From: Acidimicrobiales bacterium
GTDB taxonomy: Bacteria; Actinomycetota; Acidimicrobiia; Acidimicrobiales; AC-9
DNA length: 64,000 bases
Reading direction: 5' to 3'
Assembly (NCBI GenBank): GCA_036270875.1
Contig: DATBBR010000050.1
Span: 18,405 to 82,404, forward strand
This document shows positions 7,300 to 15,871 of this stretch, piece by piece (the stretch's first letter is position 1; each line of letters starts with the position of its first letter). Made by a program: the position numbers and the translations under genes. The notes under the pieces were generated by a model that did no database searches, was not told the origin of the DNA, and saw nothing but the letters and a program-made list of their open reading frames with translations.

Positions 7300-8253
7300 C
7301 GCGGGCGGACGCGCCCTACCGTCGGCACCATCTGGCGCTGGCGATGCGCGGGCCCCGATGTCGACGACGTACGCCCGGTCGACGTGGTCCACGGTGAAGC
7401 CGACGTCGCGGTACAGCTGCACAGCGGAGCCATTCGAGGAGTCCACGTACAGCATTCCGGTCGGCAGGCGCCGTCCGGCCAGCCAGTCCAGGCCGGCGAG
7501 AAGGAGCCGGCGCCCGAGGCCCAGTCCCTGGAACGCGGGGTCCACGGCGATCACGTAGATCTCCCCGAGCGGGGGATCGTGCTCAGCGTGGATCTTCGTC
7601 CAGCAGAACCCGGCCAGGCGCCCGTCCCGCTCGTGGAGGAGGAACCCCTGAGGGTCGAACCACGGCTCGCGTTCGCGGCGCAGCAACGTCTCCAGGTCCC
7701 ACTCGCCCTGCTCCGGATGCGACGAGAACGCCCGAGCGTTGACGTCCAACCACGCCGTCTCGTCACGCCCGGGCTGGAAGGCTCGCGTCGCCACGGGATC
7801 TCGGCTTCCCGGGACCGGCAGGGGACGGCGCATCTGCAGCAGCTCCCGTCCTCGGGCCATGCCATTGGCGGCGGCGATGGCGTCGTGCTGGGGACCGGGC
7901 TTGGGCACCCACATGTGCACGTGCCCTCCGCCCTCCCGGGCCACCTCGTCGAGCGCGGCTCGCACCAGGTCGACCCCGACGGTACCGCCGGGCTCGCGGT
8001 GGTGAGGGTCCACCACGAACTCGATGGCCCAGCTCGACTGGCCCCGACTCAGCTGGGCGTAGCCGACGGGATGGCCGTGACCAGCTTCCCAGGCCACGAA
8101 GCCGGCGAACCCCTTCCGACCTCCCTCGACCAGATCCAGCCACATGTGCTCGCCGAGCGGGAGGTGCTTGTCGGCGAGGGCCGCCAGATGGAGCAGCTCC
8201 GACACGGCCGCGATGTCCGCCTCACCCATGCGACGCTTCACCTCGAGCTGCAC
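7285..8253 (-). CDS. mshD: Mycothiol synthase MshD
   Basis: Acetylates Cys-GlcN-Ins with acetyl-CoA, the last step of mycothiol synthesis. 322 residues forming two GNAT domains. The C-terminal one has the acetyl-CoA-binding VDPAFQGLGLGRRLL loop plus FCWTKIH and the DVGF tail; AFSSHPEQGEW is typical of MshD. The GTG at 8253 is chosen because TACCCT (8261-8266) lies 7 nt before it. The protein places the organism in the Actinomycetota. No other mycothiol gene is in the window. Confidence 0.9.
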   Translation of the reverse strand: MQLEVKRRMGEADIAAVSELLHLAALADKHLPLGEHMWLDLVEGGRKGFAGFVAWEAGHGHPVGYAQLSRGQSSWAIEFVVDPHHREPGGTVGVDLVRAALDEVAREGGGHVHMWVPKPGPQHDAIAAANGMARGRELLQMRRPLPVPGSRDPVATRAFQPGRDETAWLDVNARAFSSHPEQGEWDLETLLRREREPWFDPQGFLLHERDGRLAGFCWTKIHAEHDPPLGEIYVIAVDPAFQGLGLGRRLLLAGLDWLAGRRLPTGMLYVDSSNGSAVQLYRDVGFTVDHVDRAYVVDIGARASPAPDGADGRARPPASGRA

Positions 8254-8314
8254 GCAGCCGAGGGTAGCGCCGCACCTCCGTGCTGCCCCGGTACCGGCAG
8301 TAGCGTGCTTGTCC

Positions 8315-9019
8315 ATGGCCCGACCCCGCACTCCTCGCGGCCGGGCTCGCGAGACGGCGACCAGGCTGGCCGAGGAGTACCCAGGCGACGCCCGCCAGCT
8401 GTGCGCGCTCACGCACGCGAACGCCTTCCAGCTCCTCGTGGCCACCATTCTCTCGGCCCAGACGACCGACGAGCGGGTGAACGAGGTGACGCCCGCGCTC
8501 TTTCGTGCGTATCCGGGCCCTGAGGAGCTGGCCGGCGCGGACCTGGAGGAGCTCGAGGCGCTGATCCGCCCGACCGGTTTCTTCCGCAACAAGGCCCGCA
8601 GCCTCAAGGGCATGGCCGCGGTGCTGGTCGAGCGCTTCGGCGGCGTCGTGCCGTCGTCGGTCGAGGACCTCACGACGCTGCCGGGGGTGGGTCGGAAGAC
8701 CGCCAACGTGATCCGCAGCGTCGCCCTGGGGCTGCCCGGGCTCCCGGTCGACACCCACGTCGGGCGGCTCAGCCGGCGCCTGGGGCTCACGACCCAGACC
8801 GACCCCGTCAAGGTCGAGTACGAGCTGTCGGCTCTGCTCCCGCCGGCCGAGTGGGGCTCCTTCAGCCTCAGGTTGATCATCCACGGTCGCCGGGTGTGTA
8901 TGGCCCGCCGGCCACACTGCGTCGATTGCGTGCTCAATGACTTCTGCCCCTCGGCGGAGCTCCCGGTGGGATGGGCCCGGGCCCATGCAGGAACAAGGGT
9001 CAGGAGGGCGACGTTCTAG
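8315..9019 (+). CDS. nth: Endonuclease III
   Basis: DNA glycosylase/AP lyase that removes oxidised pyrimidines in base excision repair. 234 residues. Seen: QLLVATILSAQTTDERVN, the helix-hairpin-helix LPGVGRKTANV with its catalytic Lys, the catalytic Asp in PVDTHVGRLSRRLGL, and the C-terminal Fe-S cluster ligands in CMARRPHCVDCVLNDFC (C-x6-C-x2-C-x5-C). The ATG at 8315 follows TAGCGT (8301-8306) by 8 nt. Divergent from mshD, with 61 bp between the start codons. Confidence 0.95.
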   Translation: MARPRTPRGRARETATRLAEEYPGDARQLCALTHANAFQLLVATILSAQTTDERVNEVTPALFRAYPGPEELAGADLEELEALIRPTGFFRNKARSLKGMAAVLVERFGGVVPSSVEDLTTLPGVGRKTANVIRSVALGLPGLPVDTHVGRLSRRLGLTTQTDPVKVEYELSALLPPAEWGSFSLRLIIHGRRVCMARRPHCVDCVLNDFCPSAELPVGWARAHAGTRVRRATF

Positions 9020-9091
9020 ATGAGTGGAACCGGTTCCCGCCACCTGGTTCCACGAGCGAGTGCGGGATCCGCCGCCCGGCTCGCTCCGCTG

Positions 9092-9113
9092 ACGGCGCCC
9101 ATCCGGGCGCCGT
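9092..9113. terminator. Perfect 9-bp GC hairpin between convergent genes
   Basis: ACGGCGCCC (9092-9100), loop ATCC, GGGCGCCGT (9105-9113). It sits between the 3' ends of nth (+) and the small gene at 9142-9342 (-). There is no T-tract, so intrinsic termination is only a guess. Confidence 0.4.
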
Positions 9114-9141
9114 TAGCGTGTCCGAGCCGCCGGCCAAAAGC

Positions 9142-9342
9142 TCACATGTTTCGGCTGTCGGCGTCGATGACCTTGCTAAGGCGTCGTTGGGCGCCCGTGA
9201 GGGCCCGCTCGACGGCATAGAGGTCGGCGGCCAGCTCGTCACGCTCGCCACGCGCGTAGCCATCGGCGATGGCCGTGATGCGGGTGGTCAGCTCGTCGAG
9301 GGCCGTCGCCAGCGAGGAGAGCTCCGCGCTCGATGCAGTCAT
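9142..9342 (-). CDS. Small conserved-looking helical protein
   Basis: 66 residues beginning MTASSAELSSLATALDEL, entirely predicted helix with heptad-like Leu/Ala spacing and many charged residues. No enzymatic motif. The ATG at 9342 has CAATAT (9350-9355) 7 nt upstream, fitting the leaderless pattern of the window. It is divergent from hisD. Similar short helical proteins occur in actinobacteria as far as I recall, but I know no function. Confidence 0.65.
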   Translation of the reverse strand: MTASSAELSSLATALDELTTRITAIADGYARGERDELAADLYAVERALTGAQRRLSKVIDADSRNM

Positions 9343-9441
9343 GCCCCAGATATTGGCTCGGGGCGGAGGCGAGCGACGGCGCTGAGCTCGGCCGGTAATG
9401 CCGGGAGGTGCCGGGAACGGGACCGTTACGATCGGGTGGCA

Positions 9442-10758
9442 ATGCTCACCCGACTCGACCTGCGGGGCGTGACCGACCTCGTCGGGATCCTGCCCCGGCC
9501 CGCAATGGCCAAGGAACCCCCGACAGACGCGGTCGAGGCCATCCTCGCCGACGTCCGGGCGAGGGGTGACACGGCGGTGCGCGAGCACACCGAGCGCCTG
9601 GACCGCGTCGTGCTCGACGACCTGCGGGTACCAGCAGGCGAGCTCGGCCACGCCCTCGAGTCCATCCCGACACCCCTCCGGGAGGCCCTCGAGGCGGCCC
9701 AGTCCGCCATCGGGGACTATCACGGCTATCAGCGCACCTGGTCGCGCGCCGAGCCCTACGAGCGCGAGGGGATTGTCGTCACCGAGCTCCCCATACCGGT
9801 CGAGCGGGCGGGGCTCTACGTTCCCGGCGGCCGGGCCCGCTACCCGTCCACTGTGCTCATGACGGCAGTGCCAGCGCGGGTGGCCGGCGTGCCCCACGTC
9901 GCCCTGTGCGTGCCACCTGACGCCGACGGGAGCGTGGCCGAGCCGACGCTGGCGGCCGCAGCCCTGGCCGGAGTCGATGAGGTCTACCGCGTGGGCGGGG
10001 CCCAGGCCGTGGGGGCCATGGCGTACGGCACGGAGACGATCGGCGCCGTGGACGTCATCGTCGGGCCGGGGAACATCTATGTGTCCGAGGCCAAGCGTCA
10101 GGTGTCGGGCGTGGTCGGTGTGCCCTCGGCGTTCGCCGGGCCCTCAGAGGTCGTCGTGGTCGCCGACGCGACCACCCCGGTCGAGCTCGCGGCCATCGAC
10201 GTGGTCGTGCAGGCAGAGCACGGGCCCGACGGGCTGGCCTGGCTCGTCACCTGGTCGGAACGGGTGGCCGAGGAGGTCGCCGACGCCGTGGCCCGACTCG
10301 TGGCGGCGTCGCCGCGGCGGAGCGAGATCGAGGCCACCCTGGCCCAAGGCGGCTACGCCGTGGTCGTCGAGGGTCCCGAGCAGGCGATCACCGTGGCCAA
10401 CAGCATCGCCCCCGAGCACCTCGAGCTCCTCTGCGACGAGCCCGACGGCCTGCTGCCGCTGGTTCGCAACGCCGGCGCCGTGTTCACCGGCGTCTTCGCC
10501 CCTGCCAGCGTCGGGGACTACCTGGCCGGCCCCAGCCACGTGCTCCCGACCTATGGATCGGCGCGCTTCGCCAGCGCCCTGCGAGTCGACGACTTCGTCC
10601 GCCACATCCACGTTGTGTCGGTGGACGAGCGCGCCCTGGCCCGGGTGGCCCCGCACGTTCGTGCCATCGCCGACGCCGAGGGGCTCCCCGCTCACGCCGA
10701 GTCGGTGCGACTCAGGCAGCCGGCCCGGGAGGCCGGCCCAAAGACATGGGAGAGCTAG
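9442..10758 (+). CDS. hisD: Histidinol dehydrogenase
   Basis: Zn- and NAD-dependent oxidation of L-histidinol to L-histidine, the last step of histidine synthesis. 438 residues. Seen: VPGGRARYPSTVLM, VGGAQAVGAMAYGT, IVGPGNIYVSEAKRQV, AGPSEVVVVAD, the metal-binding QAEHGPDG and the C-terminal GPSHVLPT segment. The ATG at 9442 follows TACGAT (9427-9432) by 9 nt, so this is probably the leaderless first gene of the his operon. The C-terminal end (REAGPKTWES) is encoded by a copy of a GC-rich repeat (10722-10741). Overlaps hisC by 13 nt. Confidence 0.95.
   Translation: MLTRLDLRGVTDLVGILPRPAMAKEPPTDAVEAILADVRARGDTAVREHTERLDRVVLDDLRVPAGELGHALESIPTPLREALEAAQSAIGDYHGYQRTWSRAEPYEREGIVVTELPIPVERAGLYVPGGRARYPSTVLMTAVPARVAGVPHVALCVPPDADGSVAEPTLAAAALAGVDEVYRVGGAQAVGAMAYGTETIGAVDVIVGPGNIYVSEAKRQVSGVVGVPSAFAGPSEVVVVADATTPVELAAIDVVVQAEHGPDGLAWLVTWSERVAEEVADAVARLVAASPRRSEIEATLAQGGYAVVVEGPEQAITVANSIAPEHLELLCDEPDGLLPLVRNAGAVFTGVFAPASVGDYLAGPSHVLPTYGSARFASALRVDDFVRHIHVVSVDERALARVAPHVRAIADAEGLPAHAESVRLRQPAREAGPKTWES
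10722..10741 (+). repeat. GC-rich dispersed repeat, copy 1 (hisD tail)
   Basis: The 20-mer GGCCCGGGAGGCCGGCCCAA occurs here and again, identically, at 22825-22844 inside the trpC-trpF spacer. Relatives occur at 60035-60092 on the opposite strand. Confidence 0.6.
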
Positions 10759-11819
10759 TGCCGCCGGTCCCGGTGCGAGCAGACCTGGACCTCTTCGAGG
10801 GGTACCACTCGCCGCAGCTGGATGTGGCGGTCCGGCTCAACACCAACGAGTCGCCCATCGCACCACCGCGCGCCTGGGTGGACGCTTTGTGCGCCGAGTT
10901 GGCGCGCATCGAGTTCCACCGGTATCCCGACCGTCGGGCCTGGGCGCTGCGCTCGGCGCTGGCGAAGGTGCATGGCGTGCGTCCCGAGGAGGTCTTCTGC
11001 GCCAACGGATCCAACGAGGTGCTCCAATGCCTTCTGCTGGCCTTCGGCGGGCCCGGCCGCAGCGTGGCCGTGTTCGAGCCGACGTACGCGCTGCACTCCC
11101 ACATCGCCCGCCTCACGGGCACCCGTGTGGCGACGGGTGAGCGGCTGGCAGACTTCCGCATCGACCTCGACGAGGTCCGCCGGGTGAACGATGAGGCGGC
11201 GCCCGTCGTCACCTTCCTGTGCTCGCCCAACAACCCGTCGGGTCGGGCCGACTCCGAGCAGGTGGTCGACCAGGTGCTGAACATGGCGCCCGGCCTGGTC
11301 GTGGTGGACGAGGCCTACGGCCAGTTCTGTTCGTGGTCGGCGCTGTCGATGCTCGGCGACCACGACCGACTGGTCGTGGTCAGGACGTTCTCCAAGACGT
11401 GGTCCATGGCCGCGGCGAGGCTCGGCTATCTCGTGGCCCCGGCGTCGGTGGTGGCCGCCCTCGAGCAGGTCGTGCTTCCGTACCACCTCGACGCCATCAA
11501 GCAGGTCGCCGGGCGTCTGGCCCTCGACTACCGGGCGGACATGGACAACAGGGTCGCCGTCCTGGTGGAGGAGCGCGGCCGTCTCGTCGCCGCCCTGGGT
11601 GCGCTGCCGGTCGAGTCCTGGCCATCCGACGCCAACTTCATCCTCTTTCGCCCGCTCACCCGTCCCGGGGACGAGGTGTGGCAGGGTCTGGTCGATCGCT
11701 CGGTGCTCGTTCGCAACTGCAGCGGTTGGCCCCGTCTCGACGGGTGCCTGCGGGTGACAGTCGGCACACCGGAGGAGAACACCGCCTTCCTCGACGCCCT
11801 GACTGCGTGCCTGAAGTGA
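10746..11819 (+). CDS. hisC: Histidinol-phosphate aminotransferase
   Basis: PLP-dependent class I/II aminotransferase that makes histidinol phosphate from imidazole acetol phosphate. 357 residues. Seen: LNTNESP near the N terminus, CSPNNPSG, VVDEAYGQF and the PLP-lysine segment FSKTWSMAAARLGY. The ATG at 10746 overlaps hisD by 13 nt; a GTG at 10758 is an alternative. The next gene begins in a GTGA overlap with the hisC stop. Confidence 0.94.
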   Translation: MGELVPPVPVRADLDLFEGYHSPQLDVAVRLNTNESPIAPPRAWVDALCAELARIEFHRYPDRRAWALRSALAKVHGVRPEEVFCANGSNEVLQCLLLAFGGPGRSVAVFEPTYALHSHIARLTGTRVATGERLADFRIDLDEVRRVNDEAAPVVTFLCSPNNPSGRADSEQVVDQVLNMAPGLVVVDEAYGQFCSWSALSMLGDHDRLVVVRTFSKTWSMAAARLGYLVAPASVVAALEQVVLPYHLDAIKQVAGRLALDYRADMDNRVAVLVEERGRLVAALGALPVESWPSDANFILFRPLTRPGDEVWQGLVDRSVLVRNCSGWPRLDGCLRVTVGTPEENTAFLDALTACLK

Positions 11820-12406
11820 GAGCCGCCGAGCGTTCGCGTCGGACCCGCGAGACCACGGTCGAAGTCGCGCTCGATCTGGAGGGCTCAGGGCTGGTGGAGG
11901 TGACCACGGGCCTCCCGTTCTTCGACCACATGGTGTCCCAGCTGGGCCGGCACGGGGGGCTGAACCTCCGCGTCTCCGCTCAGGGCGATCTGGACGTCGA
12001 CGCCCACCACACCGTGGAGGACGTCGGCATCGTGCTCGGGGAGGCCCTGGCCGCGGCGCTGGGCGACAAAGCCGGGGTGCGCCGCTTCGCCTCGATGGCC
12101 GTGCCCCTGGACGAGGCGCTGGTCGAGGTGGCGCTCGACCTGTCCGGGCGTCCCTACCTCCAGTACGACGTGGACCTGGCTCCTGACGCGGTGCCCCTCG
12201 GGACCCCGGCCTTCGAGCCGCAGCTGGCCGAGGAGTTCTGGCGGGCCCTGACCACCTCGGCCGGCATCACCTTGCACATCAGGCTGCGGAGTGGGCGCAA
12301 CACCCATCACATCCTCGAGGCCTCGTTCAAAGCCGTGGCCCGGTCCCTACGCGACGCGGCTCGGGTGGAGGGAGCCGAGGTCCCGTCGACCAAGGGACGC
12401 CTGTGA
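11816..12406 (+). CDS. hisB: Imidazoleglycerol-phosphate dehydratase
   Basis: Mn-dependent dehydration of imidazole glycerol phosphate. 196 residues, the monofunctional form without the phosphatase domain found in enterobacteria. Seen: the metal-binding FFDHM, DAHHTVEDVGI, and the second repeat NTHHILEASFKA. GTG start at 11816 overlaps the hisC stop as GTGA, so translation is coupled; hisH follows with the same overlap. Confidence 0.95.
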   Translation: MRAAERSRRTRETTVEVALDLEGSGLVEVTTGLPFFDHMVSQLGRHGGLNLRVSAQGDLDVDAHHTVEDVGIVLGEALAAALGDKAGVRRFASMAVPLDEALVEVALDLSGRPYLQYDVDLAPDAVPLGTPAFEPQLAEEFWRALTTSAGITLHIRLRSGRNTHHILEASFKAVARSLRDAARVEGAEVPSTKGRL

Positions 12407-13008
12407 TCGCCGTCCTCGATTACGGGATCGGCAACCTCCGCTCGGCCGAGAAGGCGTTGCAGCGGGTGGGAGGTGACGCCCGACTGGTGACGGACCCTGA
12501 TCAGGCCGAGGGAGCGGCGGGGGTGGTGCTTCCCGGGGTCGGAGCTTTCGGTCGCTGCCTGGAGGCCCTGCGGGCATCCGGGCTCGACGCCGTCGCCGTC
12601 GACGCCGCCCGCCGCGACCTTCCCTTTCTCGGCATCTGCGTCGGCATGCAGATGCTCTACGAGGCGTCGGCGGAAGACGCCGGCGCGCGCGGGCTGGCGA
12701 TCCTCGACGGCAGGGTCGGCGCCCTTCCGCCCGGACCGAAGAGCCCGCAGATGCAGTGGAACGTGCTCCGTCCGGTGTCGGATCGCGCCAGCGAGATGCT
12801 CCGACCGCTCGGCGACCTTCCGTGGGTGTACTTCGTGCACTCCTTCGCCCCGGAGCCGTCGGGTGACGTCGTGGCCACGTGCGAGTACGGGGGGTCGGTG
12901 GTGGCCGCCGTGGAGCGGGGCCGGCTGTGGGCGACCCAGTTCCACCCTGAGAAGTCGGGAGCAGCCGGGCTGGCCCTCCTCGCCGGGTTCGTGCGCGCCT
13001 GCAGCTGA
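12403..13008 (+). CDS. hisH: Imidazole glycerol phosphate synthase, glutaminase subunit
   Basis: Class I glutamine amidotransferase that feeds ammonia to HisF. 201 residues. Seen: YGIGNLRS at the N terminus, the nucleophile Cys in GICVGMQMLYE, and the His-Glu pair in QFHPEKSG. GTGA overlap with hisB; its TGA overlaps the hisA ATG by one base. Confidence 0.95.
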   Translation: MIAVLDYGIGNLRSAEKALQRVGGDARLVTDPDQAEGAAGVVLPGVGAFGRCLEALRASGLDAVAVDAARRDLPFLGICVGMQMLYEASAEDAGARGLAILDGRVGALPPGPKSPQMQWNVLRPVSDRASEMLRPLGDLPWVYFVHSFAPEPSGDVVATCEYGGSVVAAVERGRLWATQFHPEKSGAAGLALLAGFVRACS

Positions 13009-13742
13009 TGGACCTGTACCCCGCCGTCGATTTGTTGGACGGACGCTGCGTCCGACTGGTCCAAGGTGACTTCGAGCGCCGCACCGTCTACGGAGACCCG
13101 GTGGAGACGGCGATCGACCTGGCGGGCTCGGGTGCACCGTGGCTCCACGTGGTCGACCTCGACGCGGCCAGGACCGGTCACCCGGTGAACCGCAGGATCA
13201 TCACCGACATCGCTGCCGCCGTCGAGGTGCCGGTCCAGGCCGGCGGAGGGGTGCGCGACGACTCGGGCGCGGCGGCTCTGCTCGACGGCGGGGTGGCCCG
13301 GGTGGTCCTGGGGACGGCGGCGGTGGAAGACGCCGACCTGGTCGAGCGGCTGGCCGCCCGGTACCCGGGGCGCGTGGCCGCCGGCATCGACCACCGCCGA
13401 GGCGAGGTATCGCTGCGCGGGTGGACACAGGCCTCGGGTGCAGGGCTGCTCGAGGTCCTGGGCCGGCTCGAGGACCTCGGAGCGGCCGCCGTGATCGTGA
13501 CCGACATCAGCAGGGACGGGACCCTCGCGGGGCCAGATCTCGCCGGCCTGTCAGCGGCGCTGGCGGTGTCGACCGTGGACCTCATCGCGTCGGGGGGCGT
13601 GGGGTCGGTGGAAGACCTGGCCCGCCTCGCCCGTCTCGATGCGGACGGCCGGCGGCTGGCAGGCGTGATCGTGGGTCGGGCCATCCACGACGGGCGGCTC
13701 GACCTGAAGGAGGCGCTGGCGGCGTGCGCACCGTCCGGGTGA
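13008..13742 (+). CDS. hisA: ProFAR isomerase HisA
   Basis: TIM-barrel isomerase of the histidine pathway. 244 residues. Seen: [18 protein letters not shown] at the N terminus, [19 protein letters not shown], the catalytic Asp in [13 protein letters not shown], and SGGVGS near the C terminus. In many actinobacteria this position is held by PriA, which also does the TrpF reaction; here a separate trpF exists at 22866, so a HisA-only enzyme is likely. hisF begins inside its 3' end. Confidence 0.92.
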   Translation: MDLYPAVDLLDGRCVRLVQGDFERRTVYGDPVETAIDLAGSGAPWLHVVDLDAARTGHPVNRRIITDIAAAVEVPVQAGGGVRDDSGAAALLDGGVARVVLGTAAVEDADLVERLAARYPGRVAAGIDHRRGEVSLRGWTQASGAGLLEVLGRLEDLGAAAVIVTDISRDGTLAGPDLAGLSAALAVSTVDLIASGGVGSVEDLARLARLDADGRRLAGVIVGRAIHDGRLDLKEALAACAPSG

Positions 13743-14488
13743 TCCCCTGCCTCGACGTCGACGCCGGGCGAGTGGTCAAGGGCGTCAACTTCGAGAACCT
13801 GCGGGACGCCGGCGATCCGGTCGAGCTCGCCGCCCGCTACGACCGGGCCGGAGCCGACGAGGTCGTCTTTCTCGACATCACCGCTTCCTCCGACGACCGG
13901 GACACCCTGGTCGACGTCGTGGCGCGGACCGCCGACGAGGTCTTCATCCCCCTCACGGTCGGGGGCGGCGTGCGCAGCCTGGGCGACGCCCATCGGCTGC
14001 TCCGGGCCGGCGCCGACAAGGTGGCGGTGAACACGATGGCCGTGCAGCGCCCGGCCCTGGTGCACGAGATGGCCGCCGAGCTCGGATCACAGTGCGTGGT
14101 CGTCGCCGTGGACGCCCGGCGGCGGGGTACGGGGTTCGAGGTCTACACCCACGGCGGGCGCACCCCTACGGGCCTCGACGCGCGCACGTGGGCCATGGTC
14201 TGCGAACGGCTGGGGGCGGGCGAGCTGCTGCTCACCTCCATGGACCGCGACGGCACGAGAGATGGCTACGACCTCGAGCTGACGAGGTCGGTCGCGCAGG
14301 CCTGCTCCATCCCCGTGATCGCCAGCGGGGGGGTCGGCACGCTCGACCACCTCGTCGAGGGGGCCGTGGCCGGCGCCGCCGACGCCGTGCTGGCGGCGTC
14401 GATCTTCCATTATGCGGAGCACGGCGTCGCCGAGGCCAAGGCCTACCTGGCCGCCAAGGGCGTGAGCGTCAGGCCGATTGCCGGCTGA
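13724..14488 (+). CDS. hisF: Imidazole glycerol phosphate synthase, cyclase subunit
   Basis: Condenses PRFAR with HisH-derived ammonia to IGP and AICAR. 254 residues. Seen: [30 protein letters not shown], the catalytic Asp in [13 protein letters not shown], and [12 protein letters not shown] start at 13724 has AAGGAGG (13707-13713) 10 nt upstream inside hisA; the two genes overlap by 19 nt. The 3' end overlaps the convergent hydrolase gene by 20 bp. Confidence 0.95.
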   Translation: MRTVRVIPCLDVDAGRVVKGVNFENLRDAGDPVELAARYDRAGADEVVFLDITASSDDRDTLVDVVARTADEVFIPLTVGGGVRSLGDAHRLLRAGADKVAVNTMAVQRPALVHEMAAELGSQCVVVAVDARRRGTGFEVYTHGGRTPTGLDARTWAMVCERLGAGELLLTSMDRDGTRDGYDLELTRSVAQACSIPVIASGGVGTLDHLVEGAVAGAADAVLAASIFHYAEHGVAEAKAYLAAKGVSVRPIAG

Positions 14489-15104
14489 GCCGCTCGAGCC
14501 AGGCCAACGACAGGGCCATCAGCTGATCGGCCCGGCCCACGAGGTAGTGGTCCCCGCCCGGGACGATCTCGAGCTGGGTGCTCGTCCACCCCTCGATCAC
14601 GGGGCGGGCCGACTCGGGGGGTCGGAACTGGTCGTGCTCGGGCACGACCACCAGCTTGGGTCGGGAGTCGGCAGGGGCGACCATGTCGGCGACGGCGGCG
14701 GCCCGCAGCGGAGGGGCCACCGCGATCCAGCCGGCCAGGCGATCGTCTCCCACCGTGAGGGCCGTGTCGGCTCCGAAGGACCATCCGGCCAACACGAGCG
14801 GCAGGCCCTCGGTGATCGGGGACAGCACGTCGATGGCCGCCACGAGGTCGGCTCGCTCGTCCCGTCCGCCACCGTGGGTCCCCTCCGAGCGGCCGACCCC
14901 CCGGAAGTTGAACCGGAGACAGGCGACCCCGGCCGCAGGCAGGGCATCGAACATGGCGGCGGTGACGATGGAGCGCATGGACCCGCCGAACTCAGGGTGC
15001 GGATGGGCCAGAACGGCAGCCGACCACGCCCGCTCGGGCACGCTCAGCTCGCCCTCCAGGGCCAGGCCGTCGGCACTCGACAGCGTTACCGGCTCGATCG
15101 GCAT
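14469..15104 (-). CDS. Alpha/beta hydrolase, dienelactone-hydrolase-like
   Basis: 211 residues. Seen: [10 protein letters not shown], an oxyanion/strand region [13 protein letters not shown], the nucleophile elbow GWSFGA, an acidic residue in VPEHDQF and the catalytic His in GGDHYL, giving a plausible Ser-Asp-His triad. Substrate unknown. The ATG at 15104 follows TACCGT (15113-15118) by 8 nt, and that box is shared symmetrically with the divergent GroES-like gene. Confidence 0.85.
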   Translation of the reverse strand: MPIEPVTLSSADGLALEGELSVPERAWSAAVLAHPHPEFGGSMRSIVTAAMFDALPAAGVACLRFNFRGVGRSEGTHGGGRDERADLVAAIDVLSPITEGLPLVLAGWSFGADTALTVGDDRLAGWIAVAPPLRAAAVADMVAPADSRPKLVVVPEHDQFRPPESARPVIEGWTSTQLEIVPGGDHYLVGRADQLMALSLAWLERLSRQSA

Positions 15105-15112
15105 CGGGCGAG

Positions 15113-15122
15113 ACGGTACCGT
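15113..15122. promoter_or_regulatory. Symmetric bidirectional -10 element
   Basis: The 10-bp palindrome ACGGTACCGT contains TACCGT on both strands, overlapping by two bases. The minus copy ends 8 nt before the hydrolase ATG and the plus copy 6 nt before the GroES-like GTG. One symmetrical sequence thus appears to serve two divergent leaderless genes, and RNA polymerase cannot use both at once. Confidence 0.6.
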
Positions 15123-15128
15123 GCCCTA

Positions 15129-15485
15129 GTGACACAGCCAGCAGACGCCCGGACCGGGAGCTCGAAGCCCCAGCAGAAGCAGCCCATCACCATGCTCAGC
15201 GATCGCGTGCTGGTGCAGCTTCCGGCGGTGGAAGGGGAGCGGACGTCCCGAGCCGGCATCCTCATCCCGGCCACGGCCCAGGTGTCCAAGCGCCTGGCCT
15301 GGGCCGAGGTGGTGGCGGTCGGGCCCCACGTGCGCAACATCACGTCCGGCGACCAGGTCCTGTTCAATCCCGAGGATCGCTACGAGGTCGAGGTCCAGGG
15401 CGACGACTACCTGATACTGCGCGAGCGGGACATCCACGCCGTCGCCTCCGAGCGGATCGACGGCGGCACGGGGCTGTACCTGTGA
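15129..15485 (+). CDS. GroES-like co-chaperonin family protein
   Basis: 118 residues. GroES caps the GroEL folding chamber. Seen: [21 protein letters not shown] in the mobile-loop position, [17 protein letters not shown] and [12 protein letters not shown]. It has an N-terminal extension of about 22 residues and no groEL beside it, so it may be a divergent paralogue. GTG at 15129 follows TACCGT (15117-15122) by 6 nt. It overlaps hisI as GTGA, so hisI is probably translated from this transcript. Confidence 0.8.
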   Translation: MTQPADARTGSSKPQQKQPITMLSDRVLVQLPAVEGERTSRAGILIPATAQVSKRLAWAEVVAVGPHVRNITSGDQVLFNPEDRYEVEVQGDDYLILRERDIHAVASERIDGGTGLYL

Positions 15486-15871
15486 CCGACCAGGCGTCGT
15501 TCGTGGCCACGCCCATCGAGGTCGACGAGGCCGCCGTTTCGGCCATCGCCTTCAACGACGACGGCCTGGTGCCCGCCATCGTCCAGGACCACACCACGGG
15601 ACAGGTGCTGACGCTGGCCTGGATGGACGACACTGCCCTGCGGCGCACGCTGTCGTCGGGTCGGACGTGGTTCTGGAGCCGCAGCCGCCAGGAGTACTGG
15701 TGCAAGGGTGAGACCTCGGGCGACCGCCAGTGGGTGCGGGGCGCCTACTACGACTGCGACGGCGACGCCGTGCTGGTGGTCGTGGACCAGGAGGGGCGGG
15801 GGGCGTGCCACACCGGCGAGCGCACGTGCTTCTTTCGGGCGTTCGGCGAGGTCACCCCGACGGCGGGCTGA
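15482..15871 (+). CDS. hisI: Phosphoribosyl-AMP cyclohydrolase
   Basis: Opens the purine ring of PR-AMP in histidine synthesis. 129 residues, monofunctional (no HisE domain). Seen: [30 protein letters not shown], the metal-binding YDCDGDA and the Cys in [15 protein letters not shown] overlap with the GroES-like gene. The 3' end overlaps the convergent trpEG gene by 20 bp. hisG and hisE are not in the window. Confidence 0.95.
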   Translation: MTDQASFVATPIEVDEAAVSAIAFNDDGLVPAIVQDHTTGQVLTLAWMDDTALRRTLSSGRTWFWSRSRQEYWCKGETSGDRQWVRGAYYDCDGDAVLVVVDQEGRGACHTGERTCFFRAFGEVTPTAG

